From Pseudomonadota bacterium (GTDB lineage Bacteria > Pseudomonadota > Gammaproteobacteria > Pseudomonadales > Halieaceae), in the NCBI GenBank assembly GCA_002862405.1, contig PKCZ01000090.1:1-37569 (forward strand): a stretch of 37,569 nt of DNA, read 5' to 3'. Positions 27,021 through 35,255 of the stretch are shown one piece after another (within the stretch, counting starts at the first letter, position 1; the number at the start of each line of letters is the position of its first letter). The notes under the pieces were generated by a model that ran no database searches, had not been told where the DNA came from, and was given only the letters and a program-made list of their open reading frames with translations. The translations under genes and the position numbers were made by a program.

Positions 27021-28476
27021 GGGCCGCCTCCCGCTCTCGAAGCACCTCGGCTGCGCAGCTCACATCCGAGAAGTCGATCTTGTGTTTCCCAACCAGCTGG
27101 TAGTTCTCGTGTCCCTTACCGGCAACTAGAACAGTGTCACCGGATCGCGCGTTGAGAACAGCGTGCCGAATAGCGGCGCCCCGATCGAGTTCGACATGAC
27201 ACGGTGAGCCAGTGATACCGACCAGTATGTCCTCGGCGATCATCTCGGGCGATTCCGAGCGCGGATTGTCATTAGTGACCACCAGCTGATCCGCCAATGA
27301 GTCGGCGATGCGACCCATCTCAGGACGCTTACCCGCGTCACGATCACCACCACAGCCAAAGACAACCCAAAGTGCACCAGTACATGACTGTTTAAGTGCA
27401 CTAAGCGCACTGGCTAGCGCGTCAGGGGTGTGAGCGTAGTCAACCACCACTCGTATATCGCTTCCACCTTTAACCTCTTGCATCCGGCCATCAACCGGCA
27501 GCAGATGCGAGGCCGCATTTGCCACCTCCGTGAAGGGGAATCCTAGCCCTGTTACGGCAACGACGGCGGCCGTGACATTAAAGGCGTTAAACCGCCCATG
27601 GAGTGCGATCTTGATATCAGCAGTGCCAAATGGGGAGTGAATCTGAAACTCCAAACCCGATGAGATTTCGCTAAATACTTTAACGTAGACATCGGCATTT
27701 GGGTCGATAAAGGACACACCAAATGCCGGACTTGAGGACGCCTCTCGTGCCTCGTGTGTCGCCTTATCATCCGCGTTATAAATGGCACGCGAAGGCAAAA
27801 AATCATTGAAGAGACGGAGTTTGGCACTTCGATAGCGCTCGAGATCGCGGTGGTAGTCCAAGTGGTCTCGGGTCAGATTGCTGAACACACCGGTGTGGAC
27901 CGTGAGGCCATCCAAGCGGCCCTGCTCCAGCGCATGACTCGAGGCCTCAATGGCCACGTGACGTACTCCCTCATCACGCCAGTTAGCAAGGTATTGATTC
28001 AAGGACAGAATATCTGGCGTTGTATTTTGAGCATCGACCGCCTCACCTGCGCGCGTCCTCGCACCCAAGGTACCAATTGTGCCGGCTGATGCACCCAGGA
28101 GGCGCAGAAGCTGGCCTATGTAGTCGGTAATACTGGTTTTTCCATTCGTGCCAGTCACCGCCAACAGCGAGAGATCTTTACTTGGATCTGCGTAAAATCG
28201 TCGAGCTATCTCGCCGAGCTGCGCCTTTAACCCCTGAACGGGTATGACCCGTGAGTCAGACCGCTCCAAACCCTCTGCCTCAGCCAAAACCGCAACTGCG
28301 CCGCGCGCAAAAGCCGCGTCAATATAGGCTCTTCCATCCGAAGCCAACCCTTGCAGAGCCACGAAAACACCACCGCTCTCGATAGTGCGACTGTCCAGCG
28401 ACAAACCGGTCGCAATAAGGCCATTCAATGACGCGGGTAACTGAGCCACCGATTGAGTCAACGTCGCAAGATTCAT
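27013..28476 (-). CDS. murE: UDP-MurNAc-L-Ala-D-Glu--meso-diaminopimelate ligase
   Basis: 487 residues from the ATG at 28476, one base after the ftsI stop. The open frame extends 60 codons further into ftsI, but the family N-terminus fits MNLATLTQSVAQL. The ATP loop TGTNGKT is at 108-114, and the probable carbamylated Lys is K219 (YRSAKLRLF). DNPRSE (403-408) is the signature for meso-diaminopimelate rather than lysine, which agrees with a Gram-negative wall. HGRFNAFNVTAA and VDYAHTPDALASAL are also present. Confidence 0.97.
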   Translation of the reverse strand: MNLATLTQSVAQLPASLNGLIATGLSLDSRTIESGGVFVALQGLASDGRAYIDAAFARGAVAVLAEAEGLERSDSRVIPVQGLKAQLGEIARRFYADPSKDLSLLAVTGTNGKTSITDYIGQLLRLLGASAGTIGTLGARTRAGEAVDAQNTTPDILSLNQYLANWRDEGVRHVAIEASSHALEQGRLDGLTVHTGVFSNLTRDHLDYHRDLERYRSAKLRLFNDFLPSRAIYNADDKATHEAREASSSPAFGVSFIDPNADVYVKVFSEISSGLEFQIHSPFGTADIKIALHGRFNAFNVTAAVVAVTGLGFPFTEVANAASHLLPVDGRMQEVKGGSDIRVVVDYAHTPDALASALSALKQSCTGALWVVFGCGGDRDAGKRPEMGRIADSLADQLVVTNDNPRSESPEMIAEDILVGITGSPCHVELDRGAAIRHAVLNARSGDTVLVAGKGHENYQLVGKHKIDFSDVSCAAEVLREREAAHA

Positions 28477-28477
28477 C

Positions 28478-30235
28478 TCAGGCACGCGAATCACCCTCCC
28501 GCGATGCCGCAAGCCTGCGGTCGTTCGACACTGGCTCGGCCGAGTTAGGTACGACATTTTGTATCCGCAAAACCTCTTGGGTAATTCTCGAATAAACCGG
28601 CGCCGCTGCGGCACCACCCCCGTAAACGTCGCCTTCCGGTTCATCGATGACAACAACCGTCACGTAACGGGGGGACTCGACGGGCGCAACTCCTGCAAAC
28701 AGCGCGACATATCGGTCGTCGAGATACCCCTCTCGTCCTACCTTGTGAACCGTGCCGGTCTTGCCTCCAACATCGAAGCCTGAAACCGTAGCTCGCTGAG
28801 CTGTACCCGCAGGGCCTGTTACCCGGTGCAGAACCGTAACAACTTTCTCTGCCACCATCGGTGAGATGATTTGTCGAGCGCCACTCGCGCTGTGGTCAAT
28901 CTCTTGAAAGGCCTGCGCCAATAGCGTTAATGGCACCATACGCCCCTCATTGGCAAACACGGCGTAGGCATGAGCTAGTTGCAGTGGCGTCACCAATAAA
29001 CCGTAGCCAAACGCGGGAGTGACACGATCAATGGCGCTCCAGAAGTCGTGATCGGGTAGCCGGCCTGCGCGCTCACCTGGGAACTCGGTACCCGTCAGCT
29101 GACCTAGACCGAAACGCTGGAATACGTCGATGATATGCTCGTGACCAATGGCCTGGGCCATTTTTGTGACACCCACCTGACTCGATTTCTCAATAACGCG
29201 AGATACCGTAATTTCACCGTAGTTGCGTGGATCAGGGAGCACCTTATTACCCACCATAATGCGGCCAGGCGACGTATCGATGAGGGTTTCAATATCGAAC
29301 TCACCGCTTTCGAGAGCGGCTACCAAAGTCAATGGCTTCACCGTTGAACCGGGCTCAAAAACGTCGGTGACGACCCGGTTGCGCATAGCCGCAAGATCCA
29401 ACTGACCCCGCCTATTCGGATTGAATGACGGTAGATTCGTCATCGCTAGGATCTCACCCGTCATGGCATCCAGCGTCACGGCGGACGCGGCCGATGCGCC
29501 TGTTTCCCTCATAGCGCGTAACAACTCCCGGTGCTGTACGTGCTGAAGTCGCAGGTCAATGCTGAGCTGAATCGACTCACCATCAGCGGCCTCCGACACC
29601 ACACCAATGTCTCTAATCGCCTCACCATGGAGATCTTTAATGAAGCGCTTTTTACCGGGCTGGCCTTGAAGCTGACTATCGAAGACTAATTCAACGCCAG
29701 TTGCTCCCGCCCCATCGATGTCAGTCGTACCCACCAACTGGGAGACCACCTCTCCCGCAGGATAGTAACGCTTGTATTCCCGCTGACCGTAAACACCGGG
29801 GATATCTGCCGCGAGGACTGTTCGCGCCGTTTGAGGCGTTTGATGCCTTGCAAGATACATAAATTGTTTTTTACGGTAGCGATCTAATCGCGATGTGAAG
29901 TCAGAGGCTGGAAGGTTCATCAACTCGGCGAGCTCGATCTCGCGCCCACTGCCCCGTAGCTCCTGAGGATTTGCCCAGAGAGTGACAACCGGCGTAGAGA
30001 CCGCGAGCGGCGCACCGCGACGGTCAGTAATCAATCCCCGGTAAGCTGGAATTTCCGCAGATCGCACAGCACGAAGATCACCTTGGCGCTGCAAGAAGTC
30101 AGCACCATATTGACTCGCTCCAACCTGAAGCTGAACTAAACGCAGGACTAACATGCCAAATAAACCAGCGAGCAATGCTGTCACGACGATAATTCGCCAA
30201 GTAAAGATGGGCGGCGTGTTAGCTTTGGCGCTCAT
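28478..30235 (-). CDS. ftsI: Septal peptidoglycan transpeptidase FtsI (PBP3)
   Basis: 585 residues. A short cytoplasmic tail and one membrane span (about 13-33) are followed by the pedestal domain with RGLITDRRGAPLAVS (66-80). In the transpeptidase domain, the acylated Ser is S297 in GSTVKP and the third motif is KTGT (492-495). The middle SxN motif reads S-S-Q (351-353) where Escherichia coli PBP3 has S-S-N. FtsI cross-links septal wall with FtsW. It overlaps ftsL by four bases and is followed one base later by murE. Confidence 0.98.
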   Translation of the reverse strand: MSAKANTPPIFTWRIIVVTALLAGLFGMLVLRLVQLQVGASQYGADFLQRQGDLRAVRSAEIPAYRGLITDRRGAPLAVSTPVVTLWANPQELRGSGREIELAELMNLPASDFTSRLDRYRKKQFMYLARHQTPQTARTVLAADIPGVYGQREYKRYYPAGEVVSQLVGTTDIDGAGATGVELVFDSQLQGQPGKKRFIKDLHGEAIRDIGVVSEAADGESIQLSIDLRLQHVQHRELLRAMRETGASAASAVTLDAMTGEILAMTNLPSFNPNRRGQLDLAAMRNRVVTDVFEPGSTVKPLTLVAALESGEFDIETLIDTSPGRIMVGNKVLPDPRNYGEITVSRVIEKSSQVGVTKMAQAIGHEHIIDVFQRFGLGQLTGTEFPGERAGRLPDHDFWSAIDRVTPAFGYGLLVTPLQLAHAYAVFANEGRMVPLTLLAQAFQEIDHSASGARQIISPMVAEKVVTVLHRVTGPAGTAQRATVSGFDVGGKTGTVHKVGREGYLDDRYVALFAGVAPVESPRYVTVVVIDEPEGDVYGGGAAAAPVYSRITQEVLRIQNVVPNSAEPVSNDRRLAASREGDSRA

Positions 30236-30513
30236 TCGGTCACCACTCTAATAGCGCCTGTGTCGGGCGATGTCATGGTGAGTGACGTGCGCGAGATAGC
30301 GCTCACGCGATGTGGTGCAGACAGCGTTGAGTACTCGAGAACGAGACGACTGTAGTCCTCCTGCAACTGCCAGCGCTCGCTCTCCTGCGCCTGAAGCGTC
30401 GCAAAAAGCATTCTGGTTTGGTGCGTTTCCTTCACCACCGACAGCGCGCTGATTACAACAGTAAGGAAGCAGGCAGCAAGGCCCACAGGCGACATAAGAA
30501 AACGGCGACTCAT
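30232..30513 (-). CDS. ftsL: Cell division protein FtsL
   Basis: 93 residues. A short basic N-terminus is followed by a single span (about 9-27, VGLAACFLTVVISALSVV) and a periplasmic heptad-rich coiled coil (about 30-70, ATLQAQESERWQLQEDYSRL). This fits FtsL in size, topology and position between rsmH and ftsI. FtsL forms a trimer with FtsQ and FtsB and activates FtsWI. Both ends overlap neighbours by four bases. Confidence 0.93.
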   Translation of the reverse strand: MSRRFLMSPVGLAACFLTVVISALSVVKETHQTRMLFATLQAQESERWQLQEDYSRLVLEYSTLSAPHRVSAISRTSLTMTSPDTGAIRVVTE

Positions 30514-31427
30514 GCTCGACGCTCCGCCACGCGCAGAATCGCTGATCGAGATCGGGGATTGCGTTGCAATTCACTTGTTGAGGGCTTTACGGCCTTTCCA
30601 ATCAAGTTCAGTGTTTTCCCCGTAGCACTGTCAGTAACAGGCACATACTTTGGGAGTTGCTGACCGCGTGCTTGGTCACGCATGAAGCGCTTCACAATGC
30701 GATCTTCCAGAGAGTGGAAGCTGATGACCACCAGGCGCCCACCCTCGGACAAGGCATCAACCATCTGCCCCAGAGCAGACTCTAGATCCTCAAGCTCTCT
30801 GTTAATGAAAATGCGAATGGCCTGGAAAGCCCGTGTTGCTGGATGCTTGTTTGGCTCCCACTTGGGATTGGCCTCCGCCACAATAGTGGCTAACTGCTTT
30901 GTCCGCGTTATCGGTGACTCGGCACGCGCTTTGACAATCGCCGACGCCATTCGCTTAGCAAACCGCTCCTCACCGTAAGTCTTGATGACATCTGCAATAT
31001 CCACCTCAGACGCTGTTGCCAGCCACTCGGCAGCGGTAATACCGGCTCGCGTATCCATCCGCATATCGAGCGGACCATCATCACTAAAGCCAAATCCGCG
31101 CTCTGCATTATCGAGCTGAGGCGATGAAACGCCGAGATCAAGTAGGATGCCGTCGAGCTCTGCCTTCGCAACCCGACCAGAGATCTCCGCAAAACTTGCT
31201 GGCACAAATTCAAAACGGGGGTCATGAGCGAATTGCCCTGCCGAGCTCTCCGCCTGTGGATCCTTGTCAAAGGCAATCAAACGCCCAGTGGAAGACAATG
31301 AATTGAGAATGGCCCGGCTATGACCGCCGCGCCCAAAGGTGCCGTCGAGGTAGATACCGTCGGGTTTGATGGCGAGCGCCGCAACCGACTCTTCAAGTAA
31401 TACGGAAACATGCTCCGCCTGACTCAA
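30510..31427 (-). CDS. rsmH: 16S rRNA (cytosine(1402)-N(4))-methyltransferase
   Basis: 305 residues. The SAM-binding start is HVSVLLEESVAALAIKPDGI then YLDGTFGRGGHSRAIL, with LLDLGVSSPQLDNAERGFGF and the C-terminal VISFHSLEDRIVKRFMRD. It methylates the exocyclic amine of C1402 in the decoding centre. It is the second gene of the cluster and overlaps both mraZ and ftsL by four bases. Confidence 0.98.
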   Translation of the reverse strand: MSQAEHVSVLLEESVAALAIKPDGIYLDGTFGRGGHSRAILNSLSSTGRLIAFDKDPQAESSAGQFAHDPRFEFVPASFAEISGRVAKAELDGILLDLGVSSPQLDNAERGFGFSDDGPLDMRMDTRAGITAAEWLATASEVDIADVIKTYGEERFAKRMASAIVKARAESPITRTKQLATIVAEANPKWEPNKHPATRAFQAIRIFINRELEDLESALGQMVDALSEGGRLVVISFHSLEDRIVKRFMRDQARGQQLPKYVPVTDSATGKTLNLIGKAVKPSTSELQRNPRSRSAILRVAERRA

Positions 31428-31873
31428 AGTTTCAACTCCATCAGCTCAGCAGGAAGATCGTCTTCTTCGGCCGCCAGCGCGGCCTCGCACTCAGCCTCCC
31501 ACAGCGACTCTGACCAGAGCTCTAACTTGTTCCCCTGCCCTACCAGAACAACTCGCTTCTCTAAATGTGCGTATTCACGCAAGGCGCCAGGAAGCAGAAT
31601 TCGACCGTTGCTATCAAGATCAAGATCACTGGCATAGCCTAAGACTAACCTTTGAAAACGTCGAATCGCCGGATTTAATGTCGGAAGATTTTGTATATCC
31701 CGCTCAATGCGCTCCCACTCCCTCAGCGGGTACAGGACCAAACAGGACGACTGCGTGTCGATGCTGACAACAATGGAGCCCGCACTGATATCCAAGAGCG
31801 ACTCGCGCTGGCGCGCAGGGACAGATAACCGCCCTTTTGCATCCAGATTGATGTGCTGTACTCCCCTGAACAC
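31424..31873 (-). CDS. mraZ: Transcriptional regulator MraZ
   Basis: 149 residues from a GTG at 31873 (a second GTG at 31876 is next to it). The frame continues to an ATG at 31918, but that would add 15 residues absent from the family and would start inside the MraZ box region. GGAGA lies about seven bases before the chosen GTG, and VFRGVQHINLDAKGRLSVPA is the canonical N-terminus. Two AbrB-like SpoVT halves carry DAKGR and DSNGRILLP. MraZ forms a ring that binds TGGG-type repeats upstream of its own gene and represses the dcw promoter in Escherichia coli. Confidence 0.96.
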   Translation of the reverse strand: MFRGVQHINLDAKGRLSVPARQRESLLDISAGSIVVSIDTQSSCLVLYPLREWERIERDIQNLPTLNPAIRRFQRLVLGYASDLDLDSNGRILLPGALREYAHLEKRVVLVGQGNKLELWSESLWEAECEAALAAEEDDLPAELMELKL

Positions 31874-31911
31874 CACAAATCTCCACTTCGCCTCAAAAAG
31901 GGCAGAGCAAT

Positions 31912-31949
31912 TCCCCAATTACCCACTTTTTCCCACTTATCACCACTTT
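31912..31949 (-). promoter_or_regulatory. MraZ-box repeats upstream of mraZ
   Basis: Read on the coding strand there are three copies of AAGTGG(G/T) at 10-bp steps (cores at about 31942, 31932 and 31922), then a looser TTGGGG copy 8 bp on. This is the arrangement of tandem TGGG boxes with 5-bp spacers known as the MraZ operator. The first copy overlaps the -10 hexamer of the predicted promoter, so binding should block transcription. Confidence 0.85.
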
Positions 31950-31973
31950 AACAACCGAGGGGTAGCCGGTCAA
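31945..31973 (-). promoter_or_regulatory. Sigma-70 promoter of mraZ/dcw cluster
   Basis: The -35 box TTGACC (31973-31968) and -10 box TAAAGT (31950-31945) are separated by exactly 17 bp. Transcription would start near 31938, about 65 bases before the mraZ GTG. The MraZ boxes begin within the -10 element. Confidence 0.7.
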
Positions 31974-32173
31974 TGCGAGGGAAAGAAAATATCTAAGTAA
32001 TTCAGCACCTTATATGTGGAGGAGAAGGGCTTCAGAGTCAAAAAAACCGACCGTGAGCGAGAACATAAACAAGAAATAAGTCAGCCCATTAGCTCTTTAT
32101 TGGAGAGATTTTCTCCGCAAAGAGCTCAAAATAGAATAAGCTCTAGCTTTATATTCTTAAAAGGTATAAAGAA
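31974..32173. other. AT-rich spacer between dcw promoter and rnpB terminator
   Basis: About 200 bp without a credible gene. It is A/T-rich compared with its surroundings and contains the 36-bp nested palindrome at 32091-32126 and a smaller dyad AAGCT-CT-AGCTT near 32138. It may hold extra dcw regulatory sites. Confidence 0.5.
32091..32126. repeat. Nested palindrome between rnpB and mraZ
   Basis: Outer arms AGCTCTTT (32091-32098) and AAAGAGCT (32119-32126) enclose inner arms GGAGA (32102-32106) and TCTCC (32112-32116), so a two-tier stem-loop can form on either strand. No T-run follows on either strand. A protein-binding site or a structured small RNA are both possible. Confidence 0.6.
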
Positions 32174-32193
32174 GCACCCCCAAGTGGGGGTGC
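32174..32193 (-). terminator. Rho-independent terminator of rnpB
   Basis: Perfect 8-bp stem GCACCCCC/GGGGGTGC with a 4-base loop, followed on the minus strand by TTCTTTAT. It begins about two bases after the mature RNase P RNA end, the usual arrangement. Confidence 0.9.
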
Positions 32194-32195
32194 AT

Positions 32196-32542
32196 AGGTG
32201 AGTCAATCGATAAGCCGGGTTCTGTCGTGAACGGTCATTCATCTGCGACACTCGTCACCAAGTGCCTGTAGCGACCTACCCGGATCCGCCGAGGGTCACG
32301 GCACAAGGATCCCTATTTGGTCTTGCTCCGAGCGGGGTTTACCATCGCCACGCCTGTTACCAGCCGCGCGGTGCGCTCTTACCGCACCTTTTCACCCTTA
32401 CCTGAATGCCATTCAGGCGGTTTCCTTTCTGCTGCACTTTCCGTGAGCTCACACTCCCCAGGTGTTACCTGGCACTCTGACCCAATGGAGCCCGGACTTT
32501 CCTCTGCACCCATAAGGTACAGCGACCGTTTAACTGACTCAC
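32196..32542 (-). ncRNA. rnpB: RNase P RNA, bacterial type A (M1 RNA)
   Basis: The catalytic RNA of RNase P, which trims tRNA 5' leaders. On the minus strand the conserved blocks appear in order: GAGGAAAGTCCGGGCTCC, GTGCCAGGTAAC, CAGAAAGGAAACCGCC, GGTAAGGGTGAAAAGGTGCG, AAGAGCGCACCGCGCGGCTG, GCAAGACCAAATAGGGATCC, CCGGGTAGG and the 3' block ACGACAGAACCCGGCTTATC. The ends pair as P1 (GTGAGTCAGT with ATTGACTCAC), which sets the limits to within a few bases. P2 is AACGGTC with GACCGTT. P3 is much shorter than in Escherichia coli, with only about 20 bases between P2 and the CR-I block. It has its own promoter and terminator. Confidence 0.97.
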
Positions 32543-32546
32543 AGTG

Positions 32547-32575
32547 ACGGTAGCACTCGGGACGCACTGACTCAA
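32547..32575 (-). promoter_or_regulatory. Promoter of rnpB
   Basis: TTGAGT (32575-32570), 17 bp, TACCGT (32552-32547). The -10 ends five bases before the predicted RNA 5' end. It lies directly after the rsmI stop codon. Confidence 0.6.
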
Positions 32576-32584
32576 TGCAACTAA

Positions 32585-33415
32585 TCACTCTCGATCAATT
32601 AGCATTTGGTAGAGGTCTCGAGACTTCAGACCGTAGTGATCCGCAACTATCTGCGCGGCCTTTCTCGGGGGAAGCTCGTCTGCCAGCGCATGCAGTAAGT
32701 CAGACGCCTCGTCGCTGACGCCCTCTTCTTTTTGCCTATCTGGCGCGATCAGTATAACCAACTCCCCGCGCTGTTGATTGGCGTCAGCTTTGACCCAGTC
32801 GCGAATAACGGCCACGGTGTCTCGACGAACGGTCTCGAATGTTTTCGTAAGCTCACGCGCAAGGCAGACCTCACGCAGTGCTCCCAGCACCTCCTCAACA
32901 TCATCGAGCAAGTCGAGAATCCGGTGCGGTGCCTCGTAAAGAATAATCGTTGAATCGCTGGACTTCAGCGCATCTAGACGCGTGCGACGGGCATTTTGTT
33001 TAGAGGGTAGAAATCCGACAAATTGAAAGCTGTGTGTCGGCAAACCTGCGGCGCTAAGTGCCGTGATTGCGGCACACGGCCCCGGCAGGGGCACCACTGG
33101 CATATCCAGAGCTTGTACCGCTCGAACAAGTTGATAGCCAGGATCTGAAACTAACGGCGTACCCGCATCACTGATCAGTGCAATCCGCTCACCTTCTACA
33201 ATTCGCTCCGCAAGCGCCACAGCGGCACTTTCACCACTGTGCTCGTGAAAGCTGATGACCGGTGTCGTAATCTCGTAATGATTAAGCAACGTTCGCGAGT
33301 GCCGCGTGTCCTCGGCGGCAATCATATCGACGGCCTGCAGCACTTCAACTGACCGCAGTGTCATATCACCGATGTTCCCGATGGGTGTGGGCACAACATA
33401 CAATGCGGCTTTCAA
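32585..33415 (-). CDS. rsmI: 16S rRNA (cytidine(1402)-2'-O)-methyltransferase
   Basis: 276 residues from a TTG at 33415, six bases after a strong GAGGAG. The longer frame from another TTG at 33436 would bury that Shine-Dalgarno. The protein begins KAALYVVPTPIGNIGDMTLR, has the tetrapyrrole-methylase fold with SDAGTPLVSDPGY and LPGPCAAITALSAAGLP, and YEAPHRILDLLDD. It 2'-O-methylates C1402, the same nucleotide that RsmH modifies on N4, so the two enzymes lie on either side of rnpB. It is divergent from lpoA with a 49-bp gap. Confidence 0.96.
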   Translation of the reverse strand: MKAALYVVPTPIGNIGDMTLRSVEVLQAVDMIAAEDTRHSRTLLNHYEITTPVISFHEHSGESAAVALAERIVEGERIALISDAGTPLVSDPGYQLVRAVQALDMPVVPLPGPCAAITALSAAGLPTHSFQFVGFLPSKQNARRTRLDALKSSDSTIILYEAPHRILDLLDDVEEVLGALREVCLARELTKTFETVRRDTVAVIRDWVKADANQQRGELVILIAPDRQKEEGVSDEASDLLHALADELPPRKAAQIVADHYGLKSRDLYQMLIDRE

Positions 33416-33464
33416 TTCACGCTCCTCTACGTACAATCAGTGGAAACTCGGCGGTTCTTTTGTG

Positions 33465-35255
33465 ATGACATCAAAATATTCAACGAGCGCAGTGCATAAT
33501 CGCATTTTATTGGCGCTACTGCATCGATCTGTGCTGATGGCACTGGCGCTCATGTTGATCGCTTCCTGCGCCACACCACCACCCGCGCCACCAAAACCTC
33601 GCGAGCCAGTAACCGACTACCCCATGCTCTCCCGAGACAAAGTCGAGAAAACGGACGATGAGGCTAACCCGCTTGATGCCCGCATTGTTTCTTGGAACCA
33701 GCAGATAGCTCGGGAGCGCGGATGGCTTTTCGCACTGACGGAGCTGGATGCTGTAGACCCAGAGCTCATTTCGCCAAATACCGATGCTTTTATTCGCTCT
33801 CAACTTCTATGGCTGAAAGGCGACATCGACGAGTCCAACCAACTACTCGGTGCACTTACTCCCGGTAACGATGACGAGTTTGATGCGCTTCTCGCAGAGC
33901 GGCAGCGAAGACTCTGGGAGGCTGGCCAGCCAGTTGATGCGGCGAAAGTAGCTCATGACCGATTGGCTCTTCAAGCGCCGGGTACGGGAAAAGTCACCTC
34001 TTCAACCATTTTCGATCTGTTGTCGATGGCGACCGAGCAGCGACTTGCCTCTGAACTTCGCCGAACTGAGCCGAGCAGCGAATGGCATGCATGGCTTTCC
34101 TTGAATCGCGCCTATCGTGGGGGACGTCCTACTGTGCTTAAGTGGCTGAGCGAAAACCCTCAAATGAGGCTTAGTCCACTTTCGCTCCCCTCCGGATTAC
34201 AAACCTGGCTAGAGAGTGAGCCGCCCAGCCGCATCGCCGTACTTCTCCCCCTCAGCGGTCGCCTAAAAGCCGCCGGTCAAACCGCGTTAGATGGCATTGT
34301 GGAAGGCGTATTCGCAAATTACCGTGATGCTAGCCTGCGTCCCGACATTATCACTATCGATACCGAGGCCGCAGAGACAGGAATGTCGGCCTATGTCCAA
34401 GCTCTGGAATCAGGGGCTGACTTTGTCATAGGTCCACTGACGAAAGAGCGTGTCGCGGAACTGGCAACTGCTGACGCACTTCCCGTTCCAGTCCTTGCGC
34501 TCAACCGAAACGCACAGACAAACACGTCGCAGCATCAAACGGATTTAGCATGGCAAATGCTCAGTATGAGCCTTGCGCCTGAGGATGAGGCCGAGCAACT
34601 TGCGCACCTAGCGTGGGCTGAAGGTCTTCGGAATCCTCTCATTATTGTACCTGACAGCGCTTGGGGAAGTCGCATGACGGGGGCATTCTCAGCCTCATGG
34701 CGTGCATTGGGTGGGACGCTACGAGAAGTGGCACTCACCACCCCTGACGAGACCGATAATGCGACCATTGCGCGAAGTCTCGCGACACTTACTAGCGAGG
34801 CAAGAATTAAAGAGGTGGAGCGCGCTTTTGATGCGCCGGTAGACACGCAGGCACGCCGACGAGAGGACGTGGACTCTGTGGTCCTACTGTCACCCACAGC
34901 GCAAATGGCGCGCGAGATTCGTCCGTTACTGCGCTTTCACTACGCCGGCAAGCTACCCGTCTTCGCGCCCTCATCTGTCTTTGAGCCCGATGAGGGCATT
35001 ACTAATCGTGACCTGAATGGCATCAAGTTTGTGCTACCGCCCAGTGCACTCGGGTCATCCACAACTACCTCGATCCCTCTGCATGCCCTGGGAGTCGACG
35101 CCGCAGGGCTGGTAGACCACTTTAGCCAGGCAAGCCGAGCTCGCGGCACCCTAATGTTTGGTGAAACAGGTGATCTGAGCGTTGATTCGAAGGGTAACGT
35201 GCGTCGCCGATTAAAGTCGGTTGTTTTCTCTAGAGGACGCCCTCGCTCCATCTGA
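33465..35255 (+). CDS. lpoA: Outer-membrane lipoprotein LpoA, PBP1A activator
   Basis: 596 residues from the ATG at 33465 (a GTG at 33462 is adjacent). The frame is open further upstream, but that would run antisense through rsmI. A lipoprotein signal ends in LMLIASC with the lipid-carrying Cys near residue 35. A Pro-rich stretch follows (PPPAPPKPRE), then a helical TPR-like N-terminal domain (about 75-245). A periplasmic-binding-protein-like C-terminal domain begins RIAVLLPLSGRLKAAGQTAL (about 256 onward). LpoA reaches through the wall to stimulate PBP1A transpeptidation. The gene heads the unit lpoA-yraN-diaA. Its last codons and stop lie in a long hairpin. Confidence 0.92.
   Translation: MTSKYSTSAVHNRILLALLHRSVLMALALMLIASCATPPPAPPKPREPVTDYPMLSRDKVEKTDDEANPLDARIVSWNQQIARERGWLFALTELDAVDPELISPNTDAFIRSQLLWLKGDIDESNQLLGALTPGNDDEFDALLAERQRRLWEAGQPVDAAKVAHDRLALQAPGTGKVTSSTIFDLLSMATEQRLASELRRTEPSSEWHAWLSLNRAYRGGRPTVLKWLSENPQMRLSPLSLPSGLQTWLESEPPSRIAVLLPLSGRLKAAGQTALDGIVEGVFANYRDASLRPDIITIDTEAAETGMSAYVQALESGADFVIGPLTKERVAELATADALPVPVLALNRNAQTNTSQHQTDLAWQMLSMSLAPEDEAEQLAHLAWAEGLRNPLIIVPDSAWGSRMTGAFSASWRALGGTLREVALTTPDETDNATIARSLATLTSEARIKEVERAFDAPVDTQARRREDVDSVVLLSPTAQMAREIRPLLRFHYAGKLPVFAPSSVFEPDEGITNRDLNGIKFVLPPSALGSSTTTSIPLHALGVDAAGLVDHFSQASRARGTLMFGETGDLSVDSKGNVRRRLKSVVFSRGRPRSI

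Noticed and set aside
28477-28656. N-terminal extension of murE
   Set aside because: It lies inside ftsI, and the family N-terminus begins at the ATG at 28476.
9400-31920. The long minus-strand gene run as a possible new system
   Set aside because: Every gene is a standard dcw or neighbouring core gene in a conserved order.
32016-32201. A 61-codon plus-strand frame beside rnpB
   Set aside because: GTG start without a Shine-Dalgarno, and it runs through the palindrome and the rnpB terminator.
33306-33464. N-terminal extension of lpoA
   Set aside because: It is antisense to rsmI and would place the lipoprotein signal far from the N-terminus.
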